Positions 54,184 to 63,355 of a stretch of DNA of 64,000 nucleotides are shown piece by piece (positions within the stretch are counted from its first letter, which is position 1; every line of letters starts with the position of its first letter). The DNA comes from Leuconostoc carnosum (GTDB taxonomy: Bacteria > Bacillota > Bacilli > Lactobacillales > Lactobacillaceae): contig NZ_JACHGL010000002.1 of the NCBI RefSeq assembly GCF_014207505.1, positions 39,644 through 103,643 on the forward strand, in the 5' to 3' direction. Made by a program: the position numbers and the translations under genes. Below the pieces are notes generated by a model. The model worked only from the letters and a program-made list of their open reading frames with translations. It had not been told where the DNA came from and made no database searches.

Positions 54184-54332
54184 TATAATTAATACATACT
54201 CAAATAACATTTGAGTTTCATTACTCCCCCCAGTAATGCTTCAATCAGCTCCCCCAATTACTGATTGATTCAATTGATAGTTTCGGCTATCATCCCCCTG
54301 ACCATTGCCCTCTTCGGTCAGGGGTTTTTTTT
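54184..54332 (+). ncRNA. candidate small RNA with repeated C-rich loops
   Basis: No ORF fills 54081-54406. TATAAT (54184-54189; weak -35) would start a transcript of about 137 nt made of successive hairpins: ACTCAAAT-AAC-ATTTGAGT (54198-54216); CATTACT-CCCCCC-AGTAATG (54219-54238); CAATCAG with CTGATTG around CTCCCCCAATTA (54242-54267); TGATAG-TTTCGG-CTATCA (54275-54292); then TCCCCC and a terminator CCCCTGACC/GGTCAGGGG with T8 (54295-54332). Three CYCCCCC-type motifs sit in or next to loops. Gram-positive small RNAs often use exposed C-rich motifs to block Shine-Dalgarno sequences. Not recognised as 6S, 4.5S, tmRNA or RNase P RNA. Confidence 0.65.
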
Positions 54333-54372
54333 GTAAAAATATGAATAGTAGTTGTTTGAACAGAGTTTTGAG

Positions 54373-54386
54373 CGAACTTTTGTTCG
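54373..54386. promoter_or_regulatory. LexA (SOS) box of dinB
   Basis: CGAACTTTTGTTCG matches CGAAC-N4-GTTCG exactly, just upstream of a TAAAAT (54395-54400) -10. Confidence 0.9.
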
Positions 54387-54406
54387 CTTTATGCTAAAAT
54401 AGGATT

Positions 54407-55492
54407 ATGCCAGAGTTTTTGATAACAACTGATACCCGTAAAATTCTACACGTAGATCTTGATGCTTTTTATGCGCAGGTTGAAATGCGGGACAACCCGT
54501 TTTTGCGGGACAAGCCGTTAATTATTGCACGTAATCCAGAAGAATCAGGTGGACGTGGTGTCGTGGCGACAGCGAATTATATGGCACGACAACTTGGTGT
54601 ACATTCAGCAATGAGCTCAGTTGAAGCCAAAAAATTAGCGCCCAATGCAGTGTTTTTATCGCCGAATTTTGTTAAATACAAAGCAATTTCTAAACAAGTG
54701 CATGATATTTTCTATCAAGTGACAGAAAAAGTTGAACCTGTAGCTTTCGATGAAGCCTATTTGGATGTGACAGCATTACCGCAATCAGGTGCAAGCATTG
54801 CTGCAAAGATACGCCATGAAATTTTTAAAATCACACATTTGACTAGTTCAGTTGGGGTATCTCATAATAAGTTATTAGCTAAGTTAGGATCGGAATATAA
54901 TAAACCAAATGGCGTCACGGTCATTACAATCGATAACATGTTAGCGTTTCTCGATGACCTACCTATTGGTGAATTTCGTGGTGTCGGTAAAAAAACTGAA
55001 GCGCACTTTGAAAAATTGCATATTAACAATGGGGCACAGTTACGTCAGATGTCACATGAGAATCTACGTGCTTTATTTGGTAAAATGGGTGAACATTTCT
55101 ATTGGCAAGCACGTGGGGTTCATTTTGGAGAAGTTCAGTGGCAACGTCAGCGTCAGTCTATAGGTAAAGAAGAAACGTTTGATAAAATGTTACACCGAGA
55201 ATTTGAAATCCAATCAGAATTTAGAAAATTAGCTTTTGGTGTGATTAAGATTATGACAGAACGACACATTGTTGGTCGTACACTCAATATTAAAATACGT
55301 GATGATATGTTCAATACAGTGACACGTGCTATAACTTTGACAGAACCATGGCAACTCTCGGAAGATGTGTTAGTCAAACAAGCACAAAATATTTTTGATG
55401 AAGTGATGGGGACATCATTTTCGATTCGATTATTAGGTATTTCCATGAGTAATTTACAATCGAATACATTTGAAGAAATGACGTTGTTTTAA
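54407..55492 (+). CDS. dinB: DNA polymerase IV (Y family)
   Basis: Error-prone translesion polymerase. 361 aa: LHVDLDAFYAQVE, metal-binding AFDEAYLDVT, SVGVSHNKLLAKLGSEYNKPNG (HhH/fingers) and a C-terminal little-finger domain ending in EEMTLF, which resembles a QLxLF beta-clamp-binding motif. SOS-regulated through the LexA box upstream. Confidence 0.94.
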   Translation: MPEFLITTDTRKILHVDLDAFYAQVEMRDNPFLRDKPLIIARNPEESGGRGVVATANYMARQLGVHSAMSSVEAKKLAPNAVFLSPNFVKYKAISKQVHDIFYQVTEKVEPVAFDEAYLDVTALPQSGASIAAKIRHEIFKITHLTSSVGVSHNKLLAKLGSEYNKPNGVTVITIDNMLAFLDDLPIGEFRGVGKKTEAHFEKLHINNGAQLRQMSHENLRALFGKMGEHFYWQARGVHFGEVQWQRQRQSIGKEETFDKMLHREFEIQSEFRKLAFGVIKIMTERHIVGRTLNIKIRDDMFNTVTRAITLTEPWQLSEDVLVKQAQNIFDEVMGTSFSIRLLGISMSNLQSNTFEEMTLF

Positions 55493-55549
55493 ACATGGTA
55501 TACTAATATGTAGTAATAAATATACCTCTAAATTTAGAAAGATAAAATA

Positions 55550-56521
55550 ATGGCAACGATTGAAGAACAGTTACTTGAACAAATTAAACACTATGATACA
55601 ATTATTATTCATCGACATCAGCGACCTGATCCAGATGCATATGGGTCACAATTAGGACTTAAGGCATTGTTGAAAGCCAGTTTCCCAGAGAAAAACATTT
55701 ACGCAGTTGGTAAGGCTGTGCCTGGTTTATCTTGGATGAGTGATGATGAGCACTTCATGGATGACATACCAGATAAAACTTATCGTAATGCTTTGGTTAT
55801 CATGGTTGATACAGCTAATGCACCACGTATCGACGATCAACGGTGGCAAAATGGTTTAGAAACAATCAAAATTGATCACCATCCAAATGATGATGCTTAT
55901 GCTGATTGGCAGTGGGTCAAAGAGGGTCATTCGGCGACCAGTACAATGATATACGAATTTTATGAAGTCCTAAAGAATCAAGGATTGGTTATGACGGCTG
56001 AAGCAGCCAGGTTGCTTTATATTGGTATTTTAGGTGATACAGGTCATTTCATGTACAGTATGGATAAGGAAACATTTCGTGTAGTTTCAGAGTTATTTGG
56101 TTATAATTTTGATTATGAATCAATTCACCATAATATGGCAACAATTTCTGAAAATGCCGCAAAATTGTCAGGTTATGTTTTACAAAATCTAACACTGTTA
56201 CCATCCGGATTAGCATATATTGTGTTAACTAAAGAACTTGTAAAGCAGTTTGATTTAGGCGAGGCAGGCACTTCTTTTGTTGTGTCATTACCTTCTAAAA
56301 TTGATCGTGTCAAGGCATGGGCGATATTTGAAGAACAAGATGAGGGAAATTATCGTGTGCGCCTACGATCACGTACAATTGTGATTAATAAAATTGCTAA
56401 TCAATTTGAGGGTGGCGGACATCCGATGGCTTCAGGTGCTTGGGCACAGACCAGCGAGGATATTGATCGTCTACTCCATGTGTTAGACAAGTCACTCGTT
56501 GCAACATATGGTGTAGAATAG
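55550..56521 (+). CDS. nrnA: DHH-family bifunctional oligoribonuclease/PAP phosphatase (NrnA-like)
   Basis: Degrades nanoRNAs and dephosphorylates 3'-phosphoadenosine 5'-phosphate in NrnA relatives. 323 aa with IIIHRHQRPDPDAYGSQ (DHH motif I), VDTANAPRID, IDHHPND, GDTGHFMYS and the DHHA1 signature FEGGGHPMASGA. Followed closely by a DEAD-box helicase, a common RNA-turnover pairing. Confidence 0.9.
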   Translation: MATIEEQLLEQIKHYDTIIIHRHQRPDPDAYGSQLGLKALLKASFPEKNIYAVGKAVPGLSWMSDDEHFMDDIPDKTYRNALVIMVDTANAPRIDDQRWQNGLETIKIDHHPNDDAYADWQWVKEGHSATSTMIYEFYEVLKNQGLVMTAEAARLLYIGILGDTGHFMYSMDKETFRVVSELFGYNFDYESIHHNMATISENAAKLSGYVLQNLTLLPSGLAYIVLTKELVKQFDLGEAGTSFVVSLPSKIDRVKAWAIFEEQDEGNYRVRLRSRTIVINKIANQFEGGGHPMASGAWAQTSEDIDRLLHVLDKSLVATYGVE

Positions 56522-56575
56522 AAAGAAACAAGCGATGAGGGTATCGTTTGATAAGACTGAAAGTAGAGAAAATTG

Positions 56576-57943
56576 ATGGCAGAAGCTGCAAACCAATTTG
56601 GACAATTTAACTTAAAACCAGAAATTATTAGTGTATTAACAGCGATAGGTTTTACAACACCAACACCAGTGCAAGCAAAATTAATTCCTGATGTATTACA
56701 AGGACGAGATGTGGTTGGACAATCACAGACTGGTTCAGGAAAGACACATACTTTTTTGATACCAATTTTTAATCAATTAGAAAGTGATCAACATTATGTG
56801 CAGGCAGTGATTACAACCCCTTCTCGTGAATTAGCTGCACAGATTACTAAGGCAACAAAGCTTTTTGCCGAAAAATTAGACCAAAACATTACCATTTCGG
56901 AGTTTGTCGGGGGTACAGATAAATTACGACAAATTAAGCAACTTGAGAAGCAACAACCACAAATTGTCATTGGTACACCAGGGCGAATTAAAGATTTAGT
57001 TACATCTGGGGCATTGAAGTTACATGCCGTTAAGCAATTAGTTGTAGATGAAGCTGATATGACGCTAGATATGGGATTTTTAAGTGAAGTAGATTTCATT
57101 GCAGGTGCCATGCCAGAAGCTCTACAAACTTTAGTATTCAGTGCAACTATGCCAGAAAAGCTCAAACCTTTCTTAAAAAAGTATCTAGATAATCCTCATT
57201 TTGAATCAATCCCAGTGTCAACGGTTATTGCTGACACAATTGATAATTGGTTATTAGCCACTAAATCAAAAGATAAAAATGACGTGATTTATCAGGTTTT
57301 GACTACTGGTAATCCTTATTTAGCTTTAGTTTTTGCCAATACTAAAGAACGTGTTAAAAACATTGCATCAAACTTACGTGGTCGCGGATTAAAAGTAGCA
57401 GAAATTCATGGTGATATTGAACCGCGTGAACGTCGTCGCGTCATGAAGGCTATTCAAAATTTGGAATATCAGTATGTGATTGCAACTGATTTGGCAGCGC
57501 GAGGAATTGATATTGCAGGTGTTTCTCATGTAATTAATGACGAGATTCCTGATGAGCTTGAGTTCTTTGTCCATCGTGTTGGTCGTACCGGACGTAATGG
57601 GTTACCAGGATTAGCTATTACGTTATATGGACCTGATGAAGAAGCGGAAGTTGCTGAGTTAGAGGCATTAGGCATCAACTTTAAAGCCAAGCGCATCGAA
57701 AATGGTGAATTTACTGATGTTAAGGATCGTCGTGCACGTAAGCAACGTGTTGCCACAACAAAAAAGCTTGATCCAACAATGGTTGGTATGGTGAAAAAGA
57801 AGAAAAAAATAGTTAAACCAGGTTATAAGCGCCGTATTAAAAGTGCAATTAAGCGTCAGGACCAAATGGACCGACGTGTATCAAAACGAGAAGATATGCG
57901 AGCTGAACGTAAGGCTAATAAAAGGCGTGGACAAGATAAGTAA
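56576..57943 (+). CDS. DEAD-box RNA helicase (CshB-like)
   Basis: 455 aa. Motifs: Q motif (FTTPTPVQAKLIP), I QTGSGKT, Ia TPSRELAAQ, II DEAD (VVDEADMTLDMG), III SAT, VI HRVGRTGR. A basic, Lys/Arg-rich tail (about 395-455) probably binds RNA. CshB-type helicases assist ribosome assembly and growth in the cold. Start at ATG 56576. Confidence 0.9.
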   Translation: MAEAANQFGQFNLKPEIISVLTAIGFTTPTPVQAKLIPDVLQGRDVVGQSQTGSGKTHTFLIPIFNQLESDQHYVQAVITTPSRELAAQITKATKLFAEKLDQNITISEFVGGTDKLRQIKQLEKQQPQIVIGTPGRIKDLVTSGALKLHAVKQLVVDEADMTLDMGFLSEVDFIAGAMPEALQTLVFSATMPEKLKPFLKKYLDNPHFESIPVSTVIADTIDNWLLATKSKDKNDVIYQVLTTGNPYLALVFANTKERVKNIASNLRGRGLKVAEIHGDIEPRERRRVMKAIQNLEYQYVIATDLAARGIDIAGVSHVINDEIPDELEFFVHRVGRTGRNGLPGLAITLYGPDEEAEVAELEALGINFKAKRIENGEFTDVKDRRARKQRVATTKKLDPTMVGMVKKKKKIVKPGYKRRIKSAIKRQDQMDRRVSKREDMRAERKANKRRGQDK

Positions 57944-57945
57944 AC

Positions 57946-57987
57946 AAAAAGGTTACCACAAGAAATTCTTGTGGTAACCTTTTTTTA
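57946..57987. terminator. bidirectional terminator between helicase and hydrolase genes
   Basis: AAAAAGGTTACCACAAGAA with its near-complete complement forms a 17+ bp stem with A and T runs on both sides. Confidence 0.93.
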
Positions 57988-58809
57988 TTTATTTTGTGCA
58001 TTTAAGGGATTGATAATATTAGTTTGTATCAATTTAACAATTTCGGGATTGTCTGGTAAATTCGAGTGCTGCGCATTATCACCGGAAACGGTGATTTGTG
58101 TATAAGCTTTGATGCGTTTTTGATAAATGTATCTACCAGCGATAACGCTTTGAATTGGCACGAGACCGTCATTTGTATAATCGTCAGTACCGGCAATTGA
58201 AAACATTGTTAAATCAGGCGGTAATTTGTCACTTGCTTGGATGAAATCTTTTAACATTTCAGTACGTTGTTGTAATGAGGGTTCTGAAAAATTAAAAGGT
58301 GTACCTAAAGTCATTAAAGTTGGTAAGTTAAAAGTTTGGCGATCATAATATTTTTCAAGGTAATTTGTCCAAATGAGACCGCCATTAGAATGGCCAACGG
58401 CTGAAAATGTTTTAAAATGGTAGCGTTCTTGCAATGACGTTAAGGCGGTTGTTAACCATTTAGTTTGCTTTTTGATGTTATTATAGCCATCATCATTATT
58501 TTCAAACCCAACAACAATAAACGGTTGCTGATCGTTGGCATTAATGTTACCTATATAAGTTAGTTTACCGTTACGATCCACCTGCACTTTTAAGACACTA
58601 TGTGCTGGTGGTGTTTCATTGAGTAATGAGAATAACTGGTCAAAGCGATTAATAGTAGCGCTAGAGCCTGGAATGAAAATAATGGGTGTCATACGTGAAT
58701 TCTGAATTTTAGCTTGGTTAGTACTTGTTTGAGTAACCCAGTGATTACCATATATGCCTAAAATAATGAGGAATACTAGACTGATGCCTAATATGATTTT
58801 ATTTTTCAT
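57985..58809 (-). CDS. alpha/beta hydrolase, DUF915-type cell-surface protein
   Basis: 274 aa with an N-terminal signal or anchor helix (about 4-22), then an alpha/beta hydrolase core: IIFIPGSSATINRF (oxyanion side) and the nucleophile elbow VGHSNGG; His near the end (ISGDNAQHSNLPDN) completes the triad. The family, common in lactobacilli, is annotated as surface hydrolase or lipase; substrate unknown. It overlaps the IIC-like gene upstream by 11 bases, so they form an operon. Confidence 0.85.
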   Translation of the reverse strand: MKNKIILGISLVFLIILGIYGNHWVTQTSTNQAKIQNSRMTPIIFIPGSSATINRFDQLFSLLNETPPAHSVLKVQVDRNGKLTYIGNINANDQQPFIVVGFENNDDGYNNIKKQTKWLTTALTSLQERYHFKTFSAVGHSNGGLIWTNYLEKYYDRQTFNLPTLMTLGTPFNFSEPSLQQRTEMLKDFIQASDKLPPDLTMFSIAGTDDYTNDGLVPIQSVIAGRYIYQKRIKAYTQITVSGDNAQHSNLPDNPEIVKLIQTNIINPLNAQNK

Positions 58810-60019
58810 TTAATTCCTCCATGGTCAGTTGTTTAATGAATGGTTTGTATATTAAAATAGATAAACCAAAAATAATGATAGTGACAATAATGGCACTAAG
58901 GTGACTGTTACTAGCTAAAGTAGGGGTCAATATGGTTGGCATACCAACTGGTGTCATAAATACTGGTGGCGCCATTAAGTGTAGAGCAATGGTGAGGTAA
59001 CTAATTGTTATGCTCATGATACTGACTAAAATCATAGGCACTAGTATGAGAGGACGCAAAAACATCGGCAACCCATTATATAGTAGTTGATTATTATTAA
59101 ATAAGCTTGGAAACCACGAAATAAGCCCTAATTGTCGGTGCCTTTTTGAATGTGCAAATAATAATAAAATACTGATGACTAAACTATTTCCGATACCGCC
59201 AAATAAACTAAAAGCACCATAAGTGCTATAAAGATTTTCTGGGAAAGGCAGTAGTACATTTGCATGACTTAACATCGTATCTAAGTTTAACACGACAACA
59301 TTAAGTGTTGTTTGGTCGCTCATTAATTCTGTTGGTAGACGTAAGCCAAGTACGAAGAGAATAGGTGTTAATAAAGCAACTAGCAGCAGACCAATAAATG
59401 ACGTGAAAAATGGTTGATATAAGATTTCAGATAACCAAATTTGTATATTTGATTGTTGCACAATTGGATGAGCGCTAACACATAACATGATGATAAAGCC
59501 AGACCATAATAAATACCGAATGGCATAGGGTTGTACATTGGGATTCATTCGCTTTTGGTACCAATTGTAACTTTGACTACTAAATAAAGTAACACCAGTT
59601 AATAGTAAATACTGCATGGTGCTGTGATCAGGAATTTGATATTTCTCAACAAGTAAAAAATAAGTTGCAACGACATTTGTTAAAATAGGGACAATGACAT
59701 GTTTAACATTTCTAACCGTAAGGAAACTGTGCGTCAGACTAGTGACATAAACCATAACTACAATGGTATCAAGTATACTTAAGGCAAATTGTGACTGAGT
59801 GGGATTGGCAATTGAATGAAAAAATGATAAATGAACATTGAATACATTAGCAAAAAGAGAATCAGGTGAGAAAAAAAGTTTAAATATCAATCTTAGATAG
59901 ACATCAATTGCTAATATTGGGAGCGTTTGCTTCATAGCAATTCTAACAGCTTGCATCGTTCTTTTTTGATATATTTTTTGATCCCAGTTTAGGATCAAGT
60001 TCATTAAATAGGTTGCCAT
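58799..60019 (-). CDS. degenerate PTS IIC-like membrane protein
   Basis: 406 aa with about ten hydrophobic segments and an end that resembles lactose/cellobiose IIC (LMAPPVFMTPVGMPTILTP). The sugar-binding motif that reads SLFNINEPLIFGLP in the true IIC of this window (8783-10126) reads SLFNNNQLLYNGLPM here: the key Glu and Pro are lost. No IIA or IIB gene is adjacent. It is probably not a phosphotransferring permease; role unknown. GGAG precedes the ATG. Confidence 0.75.
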   Translation of the reverse strand: MATYLMNLILNWDQKIYQKRTMQAVRIAMKQTLPILAIDVYLRLIFKLFFSPDSLFANVFNVHLSFFHSIANPTQSQFALSILDTIVVMVYVTSLTHSFLTVRNVKHVIVPILTNVVATYFLLVEKYQIPDHSTMQYLLLTGVTLFSSQSYNWYQKRMNPNVQPYAIRYLLWSGFIIMLCVSAHPIVQQSNIQIWLSEILYQPFFTSFIGLLLVALLTPILFVLGLRLPTELMSDQTTLNVVVLNLDTMLSHANVLLPFPENLYSTYGAFSLFGGIGNSLVISILLLFAHSKRHRQLGLISWFPSLFNNNQLLYNGLPMFLRPLILVPMILVSIMSITISYLTIALHLMAPPVFMTPVGMPTILTPTLASNSHLSAIIVTIIIFGLSILIYKPFIKQLTMEELNEK

Positions 60020-60084
60020 GCTACTACTCCAATATCATTATTAATCTCACAACATAATACTTTTTACTTTACTGAGTCAACTAT

Positions 60085-60092
60085 GCTATAAT
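60085..60092 (+). promoter_or_regulatory. dlt operon promoter (extended -10)
   Basis: TGCTATAAT is a strong extended -10; TTACTT (60064-60069) is a weak -35 at 17 bp. About 75 bases of leader follow. Confidence 0.65.
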
Positions 60093-60175
60093 AGTTTCAA
60101 TTGTTCTTCATAGCATATTTTACTATTTACTATGTTGATTATACATTAAAATCAAAGACTCGGGGGAGACAGAGC

Positions 60176-60316
60176 ATGTTTCAACGTTTTTTTCAGCGGC
60201 CAGTGGTTAATTTTATTAGTCGGTCATTATTCTATTTTGTTATTATCTTAATACTTGTTTATTTATATAGTTATTCAGGTGTTGGTGGTGGGCACTTTAT
60301 TTATAACGAATTTTAA
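60176..60316 (+). CDS. dltX: DltX, small membrane protein of the D-alanylation system
   Basis: 46 aa: a basic N-terminus, one transmembrane helix (about 19-37) and the conserved C-terminal end HFIYNEF. DltX lies at the head of dlt operons and is needed for D-alanine transfer to teichoic acids. ATG 60176 follows the unusual ribosome binding site GGGGGAG (60162-60168). The longer frame from 60101 begins in the promoter region. Confidence 0.92.
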   Translation: MFQRFFQRPVVNFISRSLFYFVIILILVYLYSYSGVGGGHFIYNEF

Positions 60317-60331
60317 CTGGGGGAATGAATC

Positions 60332-61864
60332 ATGGTTATTAACAATGTCATCAAGGTCATTGACCAATTTGCGCAATCAAATGGTAAACGTATTGCTTAT
60401 GATGAATTAGGTGATACACACACTTACGAGGAATTAAAAGTAGTTTCAGATCATTTAGCTGCCTTTATTGATAATTCAAATATTTCTGACAAGGCACCTA
60501 TTATGATTTATGGTGGCCAGCAATTTGCTATGATTGCTAGTTTTCTAGGTAGTGTTAAATCAGGGCACGCCTATATACCGGTTGATGTTAACTCAGCAGA
60601 CGAGCGGTTATTAGATATTCTTGAAATAGGACAACCAGGATTAGTTATAGCTATTGATAAATTACCAATTAATATTGAGAATGTACCAGTGATTAACAGC
60701 TCAAAATTAAAAGATATATTCGATACGCCAGCAGAATATCAGTTAACACATCCTGTAACTGAAAATGATAATTTTTATATTATTTTTACATCGGGTACTA
60801 CTGGTAAGCCAAAAGGTGTGCAAATTTCACACAATAATTTACTGAGTTTTGCCAATTGGATGCTGGGGGATGATTTTGGTTGGGATGCTGAAAGCAATGT
60901 ATTATCACAACCGCCATATTCATTTGATTTATCTGTCATGGATTGGGTACCAACTTTATTATCACAAGGTACTTTAAAAGCCGTACCCAAGGATGTTTCA
61001 GATGATTTCAAAACACTGTTTACTACGTTGCCAACCCTTGAACTTAATCGCTGGGTGTCTACACCATCATTTGCAGATGTGGCATTGTTAGATCCTGAAT
61101 TTAATCAAACAACACATCCAAACCTGAGGGCTTTTTATTTCTGCGGTGAAGTACTCACCAAAACAACAGCAGAGAAGTTACTTGATCGTTTTCCAGATAC
61201 AAAAGTATACAATACATATGGACCGACTGAAGCAACTGTCGCGGTTACTAGTTTAGAAATTACCAAAAAAATTATCGCACAAAATGATAAGATGCCAATT
61301 GGTTATGTTAAAAACGATACAACAATCACAATCCGTGATGCTGACGGTGCCTTGCTTGACGATGGGCAAGCTGGTGAAATTGTTATTGCCGGTCCTTCTG
61401 TCTCAAAGGGATACTTAAATAATGCTGAAAAAACAGCCGCCGCCTTTACAACAATTGATGGTGTGCAAGCATATCGGACAGGTGACCTTGCAGTAAAGGA
61501 TGCAGATGGCTTGTTACACTATAAAGGTCGCAGTGATTTCCAGATTAAATTGCATGGATTCCGCATTGAACTAGAGGAAGTTGCTCAACAATTACAACAA
61601 AGCCAATGGGTTGAACAAGCAGTCGCAGTACCACGCTATGATGCAGATGGCAAAGTTAAGCAATTATTGGCTATTATCGTTGCAAATACCCATCATTTTG
61701 AAAAACCTATTCAATTGACGCAAGCCATTAAGTTAGAACTTGAGAACGTGATGATGCCATATATGGTCCCTAATCGTTTTATGTATCGAGAAAGCTTACC
61801 ACTTACGCCTAATGGTAAGATCGATTTGAAAGGGTTGATTACTGAGGTGAATGGTAATGCTTAA
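60332..61864 (+). CDS. dltA: D-alanine--D-alanyl carrier protein ligase
   Basis: Adenylates D-alanine and loads it on DltC. 510 aa, ANL-family motifs: IIFTSGTTGKPKGVQISH (P-loop), YNTYGPTEATVAV, YRTGDLA and the C-terminal catalytic Lys in TPNGKIDLKG. The ribosome binding site is the G-rich CTGGGGGAA (60317-60325). Overlaps dltB by eight bases. Confidence 0.97.
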   Translation: MVINNVIKVIDQFAQSNGKRIAYDELGDTHTYEELKVVSDHLAAFIDNSNISDKAPIMIYGGQQFAMIASFLGSVKSGHAYIPVDVNSADERLLDILEIGQPGLVIAIDKLPINIENVPVINSSKLKDIFDTPAEYQLTHPVTENDNFYIIFTSGTTGKPKGVQISHNNLLSFANWMLGDDFGWDAESNVLSQPPYSFDLSVMDWVPTLLSQGTLKAVPKDVSDDFKTLFTTLPTLELNRWVSTPSFADVALLDPEFNQTTHPNLRAFYFCGEVLTKTTAEKLLDRFPDTKVYNTYGPTEATVAVTSLEITKKIIAQNDKMPIGYVKNDTTITIRDADGALLDDGQAGEIVIAGPSVSKGYLNNAEKTAAAFTTIDGVQAYRTGDLAVKDADGLLHYKGRSDFQIKLHGFRIELEEVAQQLQQSQWVEQAVAVPRYDADGKVKQLLAIIVANTHHFEKPIQLTQAIKLELENVMMPYMVPNRFMYRESLPLTPNGKIDLKGLITEVNGNA

Positions 61865-63062
61865 CATACAACCCTATGCTGATCCAAAATACTTTGTCAT
61901 TTTGTTATTAGCGTTAGCCCCATTAGCAATTGGTTTGTATTTTGGGAAACGTTTTGCTTTGTATGAAGTGATTGTGTCGCTTGTTTTTATTTTCCTTATG
62001 TTTAACGGGTCAAAGTATCATGAAGGCTACGCACTTGTCATATACATGATATGGCAGTGGCTACTGGTATGGGCGTATACGTTATACCGAAAAAAGTCAA
62101 ATAACAGTTGGGTCTTTTATGGTGCAACGTTTCTAGGTGCTCTACCTCTAGTTCTGATTAAAATTGCCCCGGCAGCAAATTGGACGCATGTGTCTACATT
62201 ATTAGGATTTATGGGTATTTCTTACCTGACATTCCGTTCTGTTGCTATGATTATGGAAACACGTGATGGTTCGATTAAAGATTTTGATCCTTGGTTATTC
62301 TTACGCTTTATGCTATTTATGCCAGCCATTTCATCAGGACCAATTGATCGGTACCGTCGTTTTGTGAAAGATATAGTCACTGTACCAACGCGTGAAAAAT
62401 ATGTAGCTATGCTTGAAAAAGCTGTTTGGTACTTTTTCCTAGGATTTTTATATAAATTTATTCTGGCATATATTCTGGGTACATTGCTATTACCTCATGT
62501 AGAACATTTGACTTTATTATCTGCAAGTGCACATCATGGATGGTCATGGTGGTTGATTGCTGTAATGTATGTTGATGGTTTATACTTATTCTTTGATTTT
62601 GCTGGTTATTCATTATTTGCTGTGGCAACAAGTTACGTTATGGGCATTGAGTTACCAATGAACTTTAATAAGCCGTTCCTAGCGAAAAATTTGAAAGATT
62701 TTTGGAATCGCTGGCATATGTCATTATCATTTTGGTTCAGAGATTATATCTTTATGCGCCTAGTATTCTTGATGATGAAAAAGAAGTGGTTTAAGAGTCG
62801 TGTAACCATATCAAATATTGCTTATATTGCTAATATGTTGATAATGGGATTCTGGCATGGATTAACATGGTACTATATTGCTTATGGGTTGTTCCATGGT
62901 GTTGGCTTAGTTATAAATGATGCGTGGTTACGATACAAGAAAAAGCATAACGTGCCACATAATAAGTTTACAGAGATACTTGCAATTATTATCACTTTCC
63001 ATGTTGTTATGATCAGTTTCTTATTGTTCCTAGGATTTTTAGATAAATTGTGGTTTCAATGA
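61857..63062 (+). CDS. dltB: D-alanyl transfer protein DltB (MBOAT)
   Basis: 401-aa membrane-bound O-acyltransferase that passes D-alanine across the membrane to teichoic acid. Many transmembrane helices; active-site His in MGFWHGLTWYYIAYGLFHG. ATG 61857 suits GAGGTG; ATG 61851 is too close to it. Confidence 0.95.
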   Translation: MLNIQPYADPKYFVILLLALAPLAIGLYFGKRFALYEVIVSLVFIFLMFNGSKYHEGYALVIYMIWQWLLVWAYTLYRKKSNNSWVFYGATFLGALPLVLIKIAPAANWTHVSTLLGFMGISYLTFRSVAMIMETRDGSIKDFDPWLFLRFMLFMPAISSGPIDRYRRFVKDIVTVPTREKYVAMLEKAVWYFFLGFLYKFILAYILGTLLLPHVEHLTLLSASAHHGWSWWLIAVMYVDGLYLFFDFAGYSLFAVATSYVMGIELPMNFNKPFLAKNLKDFWNRWHMSLSFWFRDYIFMRLVFLMMKKKWFKSRVTISNIAYIANMLIMGFWHGLTWYYIAYGLFHGVGLVINDAWLRYKKKHNVPHNKFTEILAIIITFHVVMISFLLFLGFLDKLWFQ

Positions 63063-63114
63063 TTTGTGATAGAATGGTTTTAGTTGGTAGTATTTGAAGA
63101 AAGAGGAAAAAATA

Positions 63115-63351
63115 ATGGCAGTAAAAGAAGAAGTAATTGATATTTTGAACACAATTATTGGTGAAGATATTAGTGACCAAATGGATGATGATTTTTTTGA
63201 AAGTGGCTTACTAGATTCAATGGCAACAGTCGAATTGTTGCTTGATTTAGAAGGTAAGTTCGATATTCAAGCACCCGTATCTGAATTTGATCGTAATGAA
63301 TGGAACACACCTAATAAAGTTGTTAACAAAGTCGAGTCACTGATCGGATAA
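63115..63351 (+). CDS. dltC: D-alanyl carrier protein
   Basis: 78-aa acyl-carrier-like protein. Ser35 in GLLDSMATVELL takes the phosphopantetheine arm. ATG 63115 follows AGAGGAAA; the longer frame from 63094 adds residues not in the family. Confidence 0.96.
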   Translation: MAVKEEVIDILNTIIGEDISDQMDDDFFESGLLDSMATVELLLDLEGKFDIQAPVSEFDRNEWNTPNKVVNKVESLIG

Positions 63352-63355
63352 CACA

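Noticed and set aside
54184-54332. Reading the rplS-dinB gap as 6S, 4.5S or tmRNA
   Set aside because: It has consecutive local hairpins and lacks the long central pairing of 6S, the single long helix of 4.5S RNA, and the tRNA-like ends and tag frame of tmRNA.
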